From: an uncultured Oscillibacter sp.
GTDB lineage: Bacteria; Bacillota; Clostridia; Oscillospirales; Oscillospiraceae
Assembly: GCA_910585245.1 (NCBI GenBank)
Contig: CAJUCO010000013.1
Coordinates: 1-58,677, forward strand
DNA: 58,677 nucleotides
Reading direction: 5' to 3'
Below, in pieces: positions 33,553 through 42,700 of the stretch. The notes under the pieces are model-generated. The model was not told the DNA's origin and did not search any database. It worked only from the letters and a program-made list of their open reading frames with translations. Each line of letters begins with the position of its first letter. Position 1 is the stretch's first letter. Made by a program: the position numbers and the translations under genes.

Positions 33553-34509
33553 ATGAAGAAAACGGCAAGGTTACAGCAGCTGATCCATGGCGAGCAATGC
33601 TTTGTTCTTCCGGGCGGAGGGTGCGCGCTTCATGGAAAGATCGCGGAAGCGGCGGGCTTTCCGGCCATGTATATGTCGGGCATGAACGTCAACGCCAGTA
33701 TTTTCGGCACACCGGACGCGGGCGTTTTGACCATGACGGAAATGGCGGAAAACGCCGGCAGAATGGCCCGGGCCATCGGCATCCCCCTGGTGGCAGACGG
33801 GGACACGGGCTTTGGAAACGCGATCAACGTCCGCCGCACGGTTCAAGAATACATCCGGGCGGGGGTGGCCGGCATCCAGCTGGAGGACCAGACCGCCCCG
33901 AAACGGTGTGGCTTTGTAACGGGAAAGGAGCTCATCTCCCCGGAGGAGGCGGCGGGCAAAATCCGGGCGGCGGTGGACGCGAAAAAAGAGCTGGACCCGG
34001 ACTTTGTCATCATCGCCCGCACAGACGCCCGCACCGCCGTGGGCGGCGGGCTGGAAGAAGTCATCCGCCGCCTTCAATCTTACAAGCAGGCCGGCGCGGA
34101 CCTTTTGTACATGGAGGGCCCCCTCAGTTTAGAGGAGGTCCGGGAGGTCCGGCGGCACGTAGAGGGGCCCTTCACGGCCACCACCATCGAGTTGCGTCCC
34201 CTTCCGCTTCCCGATCTCAGGACCCACCAGGAACTTGGTATGTGCTGCGTCATTGTGCCCTCTCTGATCGCCCGTCCGGGATACTATGAGAGCTACCGCT
34301 TCGCGGAGGACTTCATGGCCCGGGGCATGGACGCCTACAGCCAAATGCTGGAGGAGCAAAAAGACCATCCCCTGTACGAGTTCCGACTTTTCTCCTTCCT
34401 GGGCTTTCCGCGCATCCGGGAGATGGAGGCGAAGTACCTCTCCCCGGAAAACCAGCGGCGCTATCTGGAGTCCTCCGGCATCTACGAACCCGCCACGGAA
34501 GACGGTTGA
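33553..34509 (+). CDS. Isocitrate lyase/PEP mutase superfamily carbon-carbon lyase (PrpB-like)
   Basis: A 318-residue TIM-barrel enzyme. Metal and substrate residues are visible in VADGDTGFGN (Asp82, Asp84) and GIQLEDQ (Glu111, Asp112). The active-site loop reads APKRCGF with Cys119; the KRCG core is that of true lyases such as 2-methylisocitrate lyase and 2,3-dimethylmalate lyase, although the His that usually follows is Phe here. It should split a 2-hydroxy-polycarboxylate into pyruvate or glyoxylate and a second acid. AAGGAGG precedes ATG 33553. It is the first of six same-strand genes. Confidence 0.88.
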   Translation: MKKTARLQQLIHGEQCFVLPGGGCALHGKIAEAAGFPAMYMSGMNVNASIFGTPDAGVLTMTEMAENAGRMARAIGIPLVADGDTGFGNAINVRRTVQEYIRAGVAGIQLEDQTAPKRCGFVTGKELISPEEAAGKIRAAVDAKKELDPDFVIIARTDARTAVGGGLEEVIRRLQSYKQAGADLLYMEGPLSLEEVREVRRHVEGPFTATTIELRPLPLPDLRTHQELGMCCVIVPSLIARPGYYESYRFAEDFMARGMDAYSQMLEEQKDHPLYEFRLFSFLGFPRIREMEAKYLSPENQRRYLESSGIYEPATEDG

Positions 34510-34524
34510 AAGGAGAAGGCCTCT

Positions 34525-35772
34525 ATGGGCATGACCATGATTGAAAAAATTCTCGCCGGACACGGGGGCCGGGAATCGGTTCTCCCCGGCGAATACGTCT
34601 GGGCGCGCATTGATGAGACCAACGCCATGACGGACACCTTTGAATCCCTTGAGGCGCTTGGCGTCTCCGCCGTCTGGGACCCGGACAGGGTTTACTGCGT
34701 CAGCGACCACTCCGCCCCTCCCGCAAACATCGGCACTGCCGAGAGCGTGAAAAAGCTGCGGGGCTATATGGAGAAATACCACATCAAAAATTGGTTTGAG
34801 TACGGACGCCACGGCATCCTTCACCAGCTCAATCCGGAAAAGGGCTTCTGCCGCCCCGGGGAGCTGATCGCCATGATCGACTCCCACTCCACCACATACG
34901 GCGCGTTCAACGCGGCCTCCTGCGCCATTTACACCGACGCGGTCTATGTGCTGATGCGGGGCCAGCTGTGGTTCAAGGTCCCGGAGAGCGTCCGGTTCCA
35001 TGTGAGCGGCAAGCTGCCCCCGGCCTGCATGGGAAAGGATATCATCCTGAACATCATCCGCGTATGCGGCACCGACGGCGCGCTCTATAAAGCGGCGGAG
35101 ATCACCGGCCCCACAATCCGGGATCTGAGCCTCTCCGGCCGGTGGACCATCTGCAACATGGCTGCGGAGACCGGGGCCAAATTCGCCATTATGGAGGCGG
35201 ACGAAAAGGTCTACGACTTCTTAAAGGGACGAACGGACAAGCCCTATACCCCCATATTTCCCGATGCGGACGCCCATTACGCGGCCCGCTATCAGATCGA
35301 CGTGACGGACATGAGCCCTCTGGTGGCCTGCCCCCACGACCCCAGCAACGTGCGGACCGTGGAAGAGGTGGCGGGCGTGCCCTTTCAGCAGGCGTTCATC
35401 GGCTCTTGCACCAACGGCCGTCTGGAGGACCTGGCCATGGCCGCCCGGATTCTCAAGGGCAAGCAGGTGCATCCCCGGGTCCGGCTTCTGGTGGTTCCCG
35501 CCTCCATGGAGGTGTGGCGGGCGGCGCTGCAAGCGGGGTACTTCGACGTGCTCACCGAGGCGGGCGCGCTCATATGCCACCCCACCTGCGGCCCCTGTGC
35601 GGGACAGCACCTGGGGGTCCTGGCCTCCGGGGAGGTCTGCCTCTCCACCACCAACCGAAATTTTCAGGGACGTATGGGAAGTCCCCAATCCTCTGTCTAT
35701 CTGGCCAGCCCCGCCACGGTGGCCGCCTCTTCCATCTATGGCGTCATCACGGACCCGAGGGAGGTGATGTGA
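34525..35772 (+). CDS. Aconitase-family hydratase large subunit (LeuC/DmdA-like)
   Basis: A 415-residue Fe-S hydro-lyase subunit. The cluster cysteines are in GSCTNGR (about 291-297) and HPTCGPCAG (about 350-358), and the substrate region IDSHSTTYGAFNAA replaces the usual IDSHT of LeuC. Relatives are isopropylmalate, homoaconitate and 2,3-dimethylmalate dehydratases. It would add or remove water at an alkylmaleate-type double bond. AAGGAG precedes the ATG, and its stop is one base from the small-subunit ATG. No leuA or leuB is nearby, which argues against leucine synthesis. Confidence 0.9.
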   Translation: MGMTMIEKILAGHGGRESVLPGEYVWARIDETNAMTDTFESLEALGVSAVWDPDRVYCVSDHSAPPANIGTAESVKKLRGYMEKYHIKNWFEYGRHGILHQLNPEKGFCRPGELIAMIDSHSTTYGAFNAASCAIYTDAVYVLMRGQLWFKVPESVRFHVSGKLPPACMGKDIILNIIRVCGTDGALYKAAEITGPTIRDLSLSGRWTICNMAAETGAKFAIMEADEKVYDFLKGRTDKPYTPIFPDADAHYAARYQIDVTDMSPLVACPHDPSNVRTVEEVAGVPFQQAFIGSCTNGRLEDLAMAARILKGKQVHPRVRLLVVPASMEVWRAALQAGYFDVLTEAGALICHPTCGPCAGQHLGVLASGEVCLSTTNRNFQGRMGSPQSSVYLASPATVAASSIYGVITDPREVM

Positions 35773-35773
35773 A

Positions 35774-36301
35774 ATGTTTCAAAGCGTATTGCGGGGCAGG
35801 GTCTGGATATTTGGGGACAACATCAGCACAGATTTGCTGATGCCGGGTTTTGCCGCCATGAGCAACCCCGACATGAGCCCCCAGGAGTCCGCCCGCTACT
35901 GTATGTACTCCAACCGCCCCGGCTGGGCGGAGCAGGTGCGTCCGGGCGACCTGATCGTGGCCGGAAGGAACTTTGGCTGCGGCTCCAGCCGCCCGGGGAG
36001 CAAGGTTCTAAAAACCCTGGGAATCGGCGCGGTCATCGCGGAATCCGCGGCCCGGATTTTCTTTCGCAACAGCATCAACCTGGGGTTCCCCGTTGTCGCC
36101 TGCCCCGGCGTCCTGGACCTTTTTGCCGAGGGAGAGGAACTGGAAGCCGACCTTCGAACCGGCGTAATCCGAAACCTCTCAACGGGAAAAACCATCGTGG
36201 GCAGCCCCCTGCCGGAGGGCAGCCCGCCCATGGAAATCCTGAAGGCCGGCGGCCTGCTCCCCCTGTTGGAGCGCCAGCGGCAAGCGTCCCCAACCCTGTA
36301 A
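35774..36301 (+). CDS. Aconitase-family hydratase small subunit (LeuD/DmdB-like)
   Basis: A 175-residue swivel-domain subunit that pairs with the preceding gene product. GRVWIFGDNISTDLLMPG is at residues 8-25, and the substrate-binding GRNFGCGSSRPGSK is at about 64-77, where the Ser-Ser-Arg contacts the substrate carboxylate. Length is typical. GAGGTG lies before the ATG. The two subunits are surely co-translated. Confidence 0.9.
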   Translation: MFQSVLRGRVWIFGDNISTDLLMPGFAAMSNPDMSPQESARYCMYSNRPGWAEQVRPGDLIVAGRNFGCGSSRPGSKVLKTLGIGAVIAESAARIFFRNSINLGFPVVACPGVLDLFAEGEELEADLRTGVIRNLSTGKTIVGSPLPEGSPPMEILKAGGLLPLLERQRQASPTL

Positions 36302-36353
36302 ACCGCCGGAACCCGCCCCGGTTCCGGCTCCGGAACACGAAAGGAGCATTTTA

Positions 36354-37742
36354 ATGGATTGCATCATCAAAAACGGCCGAGTCGTAATTCCCAAAGCCGG
36401 GATACAAGAAGTGGACCTGGCGGTCCACGAGGGGAAAATCGCCGCTGTCTTGGAGCGGGGAACCCCCATGGACGGGGCGGAGGTGATCGACGCCAGCGGA
36501 CGGTACATTTTCCCCGGCCTCATCGACCCCCATGTCCATTGGGGCTGTTACCAGGAAATGGGAGCAGACACCCGACTGGAAAGCGCCGCCGCCGCCATCG
36601 GCGGGTACACCACCTGCCTGCAATACCGCCGGACCCCCGGGGAGGATTTCGCCCCGGAGTCCGTTCAAAAGCTGCTGGACGTCATCACGCCAAACGCCTA
36701 CATTGATTACGGCCTGCAACTCTTCATCACCCGGCAGGCCCACAAAAACACCGTCGGCACGGCCGTGGAGGAAATGGGCGTCAGCTCCTTCAAGTTCTTC
36801 ACCACGGAGCGAAATGTGGATGTGGACATCCGGGGCCTGCGGGATTCCGGCATCCCCGAGCCCTACACCGACGGATTCATGTACGAGAGCATGAGGGAAT
36901 TGGCCCGGTACAACGGGCACGTGGTGGCCAATTTCCACCCGGAGAACCTCGAGCTGGTGGAGACCGTCGCGCCGAAGGTCAAAGCGGCGGGGGAACAGGG
37001 TCTCTCCGCCTGGGACCATGTCCGCCCTGAAATGGCCGAAGCGGAAGCCATTTCCAGATTGGCCTATTTTGCGGACAAGACCGGCTGCCCGCTCTACTGC
37101 GTACATATCAGCTGCGGGGAGGCCGCCGAAAAAATCGCCGAGGCAAAAGCCAGGGGTATCCGGATCTGGGGCGAGACCTGCCCCCACTACCTGGCGTTGA
37201 ACACCGAGTCTCCCTGCGGCGAATTGGGTAAGGTGAACCCGCCCCTGCGCCGGAGGGAAAACAACGACCTCCTCTGGAAGGCCTTGCGGGACGGCGTTTT
37301 AGACACCGTGGGCTCCGACAACTGCGCCTGCCTTCGAAGCGACAAGGCCGGGAGCATCTGGGAGGCGGCCTGCGGTTTCCACGGGACGGGCACTATCTTG
37401 CCGGTTCTTTTGAGCGAGGGGTATCACAAGGGCAAACTCAGCCTGGAGAGAATCGCGGAGGTGACCTCTTACAACGCCTCGGTCATCTTCAACCTTCCAA
37501 AGAAGGGGACCCTTCTCCCCGGCGCCGACGCGGATCTTGTGATGGTGGACCTGGAGTTGGAGCGGACCGTGGACCCCGCGGCCCTGAAGTCCTATTCGGA
37601 TTTCAGCGTATTCGAGGGTATGCGCTTAAAAGGCTGGCCGGTGGCCACCATGCTTCGGGGGAGGATGGTAGCCCGAAACGGAGAGGTCCTTGGTGAGCCT
37701 GGGGGCCGGTATCTCAAGCGAAACGGATTTCTAAAAATGTGA
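36354..37742 (+). CDS. Hydantoinase/dihydropyrimidinase-family cyclic amidohydrolase
   Basis: A 462-residue enzyme that hydrolyses a cyclic amide, imide or ureide. All binuclear-metal ligands of the family are visible: GLIDPHVHWG (His-x-His, about 59-68), the carbamylated Lys in SSFKFFTT (about 143-150), NFHPEN (near 185), VHISCGEA (near 240) and Asp in SDNCACL (near 320). Known relatives are D-hydantoinase, dihydropyrimidinase, allantoinase and imidase. Neighbouring amidase and dicarboxylate enzymes make a cyclic imide or hydantoin likely. AAAGGAG precedes the ATG. The exact substrate is not deducible. Confidence 0.88.
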   Translation: MDCIIKNGRVVIPKAGIQEVDLAVHEGKIAAVLERGTPMDGAEVIDASGRYIFPGLIDPHVHWGCYQEMGADTRLESAAAAIGGYTTCLQYRRTPGEDFAPESVQKLLDVITPNAYIDYGLQLFITRQAHKNTVGTAVEEMGVSSFKFFTTERNVDVDIRGLRDSGIPEPYTDGFMYESMRELARYNGHVVANFHPENLELVETVAPKVKAAGEQGLSAWDHVRPEMAEAEAISRLAYFADKTGCPLYCVHISCGEAAEKIAEAKARGIRIWGETCPHYLALNTESPCGELGKVNPPLRRRENNDLLWKALRDGVLDTVGSDNCACLRSDKAGSIWEAACGFHGTGTILPVLLSEGYHKGKLSLERIAEVTSYNASVIFNLPKKGTLLPGADADLVMVDLELERTVDPAALKSYSDFSVFEGMRLKGWPVATMLRGRMVARNGEVLGEPGGRYLKRNGFLKM

Positions 37743-37766
37743 AAAACCATTCAGGAGGACTACACC

Positions 37767-38447
37767 ATGAAACAAATCTGGAACGATATGCTCACCGGAC
37801 ACGACAGAAAATGTCTGGCCAATACCGCCTCCTTCCAGCCCCGCCGGGGGCTGGGCAAGAGGCCCGCCATTATCGTCATTGATATGCAAAGGGCCGTGAT
37901 CGGCGAAGACCGCCCCATTTATGAGCAGCAGGACCGCTATCCCTACGCCTGTGGAAACTTCGCCTGGGCGGCCATCCGGCATATACAACCTCTCCTTTCC
38001 TACGCCCGGGCCCACGGCGTCCCCATCCTCTACTCCAAACACTGCTACCGCCCGGAATACGGCTTTGCCGGACGTCCCGCAAACGACGTCTTCGCCTTTG
38101 ACAACCCGGACTGCGACATTATTCCCCAGCTTGCCCCGGTCGTCCCCGGCGACACCGTCGTGGAAAAGCAGGGGCCCAGCGTGTTCTTTGCCACCAATGT
38201 AAACAACTCCCTCCGGAGCAAAGGAGTGGACACGGTTTTGCTCGTTGGAAACACCACCAGCGGATGCGCCCGGGCCACGGCAATCGACGCCACCAGCCTG
38301 AGCTTCCACACCGCCCTGATTGAAGAGTGCGTGTTCGACCGGCTGGAGATGGCGCACCGGGCGTCCATGTTTGACCTGCAATACAAATACTGCGATGTGC
38401 TTCCCATCCGGGAAATCTATGAATACCTGGAGAATCTGGAGAAGTAA
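37767..38447 (+). CDS. Isochorismatase-family amidohydrolase (carbamoylsarcosine/maleamate amidase-like)
   Basis: A 226-residue cysteine hydrolase. The triad is visible: Asp in IIVIDMQRA (about 35), Lys in VVEKQGPSVFFAT (about 134) and Cys in GNTTSGCARATAIDA (about 167). The TTSGCxRAT motif is the hallmark of the branch with N-carbamoylsarcosine amidase and maleamate amidohydrolase (NicF), rather than of isochorismatase or nicotinamidase. It should release ammonia, or CO2 and ammonia, from the half-amide or carbamoyl acid formed by the hydantoinase-like enzyme. CAGGAGG precedes the ATG, 24 bp after that gene. Confidence 0.88.
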   Translation: MKQIWNDMLTGHDRKCLANTASFQPRRGLGKRPAIIVIDMQRAVIGEDRPIYEQQDRYPYACGNFAWAAIRHIQPLLSYARAHGVPILYSKHCYRPEYGFAGRPANDVFAFDNPDCDIIPQLAPVVPGDTVVEKQGPSVFFATNVNNSLRSKGVDTVLLVGNTTSGCARATAIDATSLSFHTALIEECVFDRLEMAHRASMFDLQYKYCDVLPIREIYEYLENLEK

Positions 38448-38469
38448 ACGCCTGGGGAGGTAAAACGTC

Positions 38470-39573
38470 ATGGTGAAAGCACTTCCACTGTTTGAGGCGT
38501 ATCCGCGCCTGAAAGAGCGTTTGCCCTTCGTCTCTTTCGGCATATACCCCACCCCGGTGGAACCCCTGGCCGGGTGCTCTCCCCTATGCCGGGTCTATGT
38601 GAAACGGGACGACCTCAGCGGCGGGGAATACGGCGGCAACAAAATCCGCAAGCTGGAATTTGTTCTCGGGGAAGCCCGGAGGCAAGGCGCGGGGGAGGCG
38701 CTGACCTTCGGGTGCGACGGGTCAAACCACGCCCTTGCCACGGGAATCTACGCGAAAAAAATGGGGATGCGAAGCATTTCCATACTGCGCACCCAACACA
38801 ACGCCCGCTACGTGCGGAGCAACCTGCTCAAAAGCCTGTATTACGGAATCCAACTGTACCACTGCGAAACCCTGGAGGAAATGGAAACGCTGGCGGCGTC
38901 TCTGGAACGGCAGCGCCTGGAGGAAACCGGGCGGCCGGTTTACCGCATTCCGGTGGGCGGCTCTTCCCCCTTGGGAACCGTGGGCTTTGTCAACGCGGCC
39001 TTCGAGCTCAAAGAGCAAATAGACGCCGGACTCCTGCCGGAGCCGGACCGCATCTACGCCGCCGCGGGAACCCTGGGCACCGTGGCGGGTTTGACCCTCG
39101 GCCTGGACATACTGGGAATGAAAACCCGGGTGGTGGCGGTCAGGGTCAACAGCGAAACCCGTATCAATCCCCAAAATTACGCCGGACTGATGAACGCCAC
39201 CGCCGCCCTGCTCCACCAGGCCGACCCGGGGATTTCCATTCGCGCCTACGCCCCGGAGGACACGCGGATTGAAGAGGGCTACTATGGCGCGGACTACGCG
39301 ATGTTCACAGAGGAGGGGGTGCGCGCCGCCAACTTCATGCGAAAAACCTATGGGATTGCCCTGGACGGCACCTATACGGGGAAAACCTTCGCCGCCCTGC
39401 TGGACGCCGCCCGGGCGGAGGAAAACCGGGGAAAGGCCCTTCTTTTCTGGAACACGCTCAATTCCAGAAAACCGCCCCCGGAGGCGTTGCAGGGGGATTA
39501 CCACAACTTGCCCAAGGATTTCTGGCCCTGCTTTGAACAAAAGGTGCAACCCCTGGACGGCCAACTTCTATAG
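38470..39573 (+). CDS. PLP-dependent enzyme of the ACC deaminase/D-cysteine desulfhydrase family
   Basis: A 367-residue fold-type II PLP enzyme. VKRDDLSGGEYGGNKIRKLE (about 37-56) carries the PLP lysine in GNKIRK. FGCDGSNHALATGIYAKK (about 78-95) and AAGTLGTVAGLTLG (about 198-212, the phosphate-binding loop) follow, then LDGTYTGKTFAAL near the C terminus. Members include D-cysteine desulfhydrase, ACC deaminase and L-cysteate sulfo-lyase, all eliminating ammonia from small amino acids. GGGGAGG precedes the ATG. As the last gene of the operon it probably deaminates an intermediate; the substrate is unknown. Confidence 0.85.
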   Translation: MVKALPLFEAYPRLKERLPFVSFGIYPTPVEPLAGCSPLCRVYVKRDDLSGGEYGGNKIRKLEFVLGEARRQGAGEALTFGCDGSNHALATGIYAKKMGMRSISILRTQHNARYVRSNLLKSLYYGIQLYHCETLEEMETLAASLERQRLEETGRPVYRIPVGGSSPLGTVGFVNAAFELKEQIDAGLLPEPDRIYAAAGTLGTVAGLTLGLDILGMKTRVVAVRVNSETRINPQNYAGLMNATAALLHQADPGISIRAYAPEDTRIEEGYYGADYAMFTEEGVRAANFMRKTYGIALDGTYTGKTFAALLDAARAEENRGKALLFWNTLNSRKPPPEALQGDYHNLPKDFWPCFEQKVQPLDGQLL

Positions 39574-39684
39574 CCGCCGGAAGAAGAGAAGCCCCGCGGT
39601 CCCTCGCGCCTCTTAAACCAGTTCTGGGGGCGCCTTCGCGGCAAGGGCGGGGGCGCGTCTCACTTTCAAAAGAACCGGAAAAGG

Positions 39685-39722
39685 GCCCGCCCCCGGCGTG
39701 AAAATTCACGCTGGGGGCGGGC
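39685..39722. terminator. Terminator hairpin between the catabolic operon and the SLH gene
   Basis: A long GC-rich stem (39685-39702 with 39705-39722). On the minus strand it is followed by CCCTTTTCC, so it fits best as the terminator of the adhesin gene; it can also stop the plus-strand operon. Confidence 0.75.
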
Positions 39723-39767
39723 TCTATCCTATGGGGAATCACTCAGTTGTTCTCCACCGGGAACCGT

Positions 39768-42700
39768 TCACTTTTTCGCAATGTCTCCGCGAGAGGTGAC
39801 ATCGCCGGGGTTCTCGGCGTCGTAGATGTCGGACCACTCTTTTTCAATGTCGTTCCAATTCCGGACCGGCAGGACCTTGGTCCAATCCTCCGTGCGTCCT
39901 TCCATACGAACGTACTCGTGGGAGTTGGTGGCTTCCTGCACATCTTCATAGTACCATTTGGTGGTGTCCATGTTGTCGGGCCACTGGACCATATCCTCGT
40001 GCATATGGTCCTTGTCCGGCGCGCGTCCAATCATGGCGTTCACCAGGGACATGACTTCCGCCCGGGTGATGAAGTCATTGGGCCGGAAAGGCCGCTCAAA
40101 GTCCTTCACCCAGCCGGCCGCCGCCGCGCGGTTGATATACTCTCGCGCCCAGTGGCCGCTGATGTCCGTGTAGTAGTCCTCTCCCACATAGGGTTCGCTG
40201 AGGAAGCGGGAGGCAATGGCCGCAAATTCGCCCCGGGTGATATTGGCATAGGGATCGAATTTTCCGTTGACCCGGCCTTTGATGACGCCTGCCTTGGACA
40301 TCACCGACACAGCAATGTTGCACCACTCGGTGGAGGGCACGTCGGGATAGGGGTTCTCCTTGGTCCAAAGAGCTTTGCGGGAATCCTCGGTGAGCAGGCG
40401 GTAGAACACCGTCGCCACCTCGGCGCGGGTGATGTTGGCCTCCGGGTGCACCAGTCCGTCGGACTTGCCCAGGATGTAGGCGAAGTGATCGGAGGTGTCC
40501 AGCTTGGCCGGGGTTTCCGGCTTCTTGGGGCTGGGACGGGGGCCGCCGCCTCCGCCGCCACCGCCGCCGGTGACAGGGGTATAGGTATTGGTCCAGGTGA
40601 CTGTGCTGATATCCGCAACCAGTTTGCCTTCTCCGCCGTCCCGCACGGTGATTGTCAGCGTCTTCGGCGCGGTATCATAGGTCATGCGAGGGGCATTGCC
40701 CCGGACTTCGGTGAGGGTATAGGTATACGTTCCGGGAACGCTGACGGTCAGCTTGCCGAAGGACACCGGAGCGCTGGTTCCGCTGGTGGGACGAATCACC
40801 ACTTGCGTGCAGTCCTGTCCGTCCTTTTGGGGCAGAGGCGCGCCGTTTTCCGCGCTCAGGTTGAAGGTGAACTCGTCCCCAGTGGTGAAGCTACGTCCGG
40901 TGATGTTCTTCAAGATGGGGGCCTTCACCGCGTTGGGCGCATCGGGGTCCGGATCTCCGCCCAGTTCCACGTCAACGGGGAGCGTGGTGACATTGTTTAC
41001 AAACTGGGAGTTCCGGTCGCCGTGGACGTCGGCGTACACCAGGGTATTTGTGGCGCCCAGCTCTACCGGCTGTCCCGCCAGATCGTGCAGGTGCACGTAG
41101 ACATAGATGCTCTTGGTGCTGGCGTCATAGGTGACGCCTTGGAATTGGTTGTCTACAGCTCCTTCGGGGATGTCCTCGGAGATGGTGTATTTGTACACCT
41201 TTCCGTAGGCCTTTCCGCCCATGTCCTGAACGGTATAGGTGATGGAGCCCATGGTGATTGCGCCGGAGCTTCCATTTTTCACCTTTCCGTCGGGGCCAAC
41301 GCCGCTGGGCATCCGCTGGGCGTTGTCCGGTCCGTATTCAAGACCGGCCAGCATATCCCGCCGGTCACTGGAACCGGCGGCAAAGCCGTGGTAACGCGTG
41401 GCGTCCGCCCGGGTCATGGCGTGAGAGCCTGCAGGAGTGAGCGTAAAGGTAAACTCCCCGTCCTTCAGCGTGCGGCCGGTCAGCTCCTTCGTCGACTCAA
41501 AGGTCCGGGTGACCTCCGCCGTGTTGTAGGTATTGGTAAATAGAATGCTGTTGCTCAAATCCAGGTTCGCACCCGCCGCCTTCTGGGTCCAGCCTGTGGT
41601 GGCGCCGGAAGAAGTGTCCGGCGTATCCCGGGTTTCCAGCTTGGTGATGGCCGCTTCCAGATCGGAGCCGTTGGCTTTGACTTCCACCGTCACACGGTAC
41701 ATGGTGTTGTCATAGCTGACGCCGGGGACGCCCTGGCCGCCGGGCCGGTTTTCGCTGAGTACGTAGGTATAGGTTCCCGCCTGGGCGAAACGAATGCCGC
41801 CGAATCCGCCGGAAAGGCTCATGTCTCCTCTGTTGGAACGCAAAACGACGTTGCCGCCCGCGTTGTCCGGAAGCGGAGTGCCGCCGGGGACGCCCACAGC
41901 GCTCTGTGCGCCGGGACGGACATGAAAGCTGTACTCATACCCGCCGAAGAAGGGGCGCCGGTTTCCGCCCTCCGTCAGATACTTGGTGACCTGGAAGCTC
42001 TGGTCCACGCCGTTGCCCGGGTTGCCGTCCGTATCCAGCCGGACGGTTGCGTGATAGGTGTTTTGGAACAGGGCGGAAACGGTTCCGCCGCCTCCCACAG
42101 TGGGATTTACGGTATTGGTATTTTGGGAGGTCGTGCCGTTTACTCCGACGCTGTCCAGGGTGTAATAATTTCTTTGGGTGTTGTCAAAGCTGGGGGTCGT
42201 GTTTGTGCTCTCCGTGACGGTATAGGAACCCGCCAGACCGGTGACGCTCAGCGTCTCGCCGTTTTTCAGCGTGAAGTTGACGGTCCCCGCCGCCGTGATT
42301 CGCTCCGTCCCACCGGCCTTGTCCGTCTTGACCACCAGAACATCGTCATATGTGGTCCCGACAGGCAGGGCGGGCAGGGTCATGGTGTAGTGAAACTCGT
42401 CGTCCGGCAGGGTCACGCCCGCCGCCGCGGAGGTAACCTGATTCCCAACCGTCAAATCCGCCGTCACGCGGGTCCAGTTGACGTTAAAGGTCAGATTGCC
42501 TACGCTGTTGTCAATGTGCAGTTGTTCGTACGCCCCCGCCGTCGTCGGAGCGTCCTTTTCCGCAGTTCCGGTTCCCAAAGTCCAATTGCGGAAGGTCCAC
42601 CAGTTACCGGAGCCGTCCTGGATAAACACGGGGTTTTTCACGGTAAAGTTATCCCGCACCGTGTACAGCGTGGGGTTCTTGCCCGCCGCGTCCGCAGGCT

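Noticed and set aside
35000..36301. LeuCD for leucine biosynthesis
   Set aside because: leuA and leuB are absent, the large-subunit substrate region differs from LeuC, and the neighbours are catabolic.
38470..39573. L-cysteate sulfo-lyase in a sulfonate pathway
   Set aside because: Same family, but no sulfonate-specific genes (sulfite reductase, sulfite exporter, sulfolactate dehydrogenase) are in the locus, so the narrower name is not supported.
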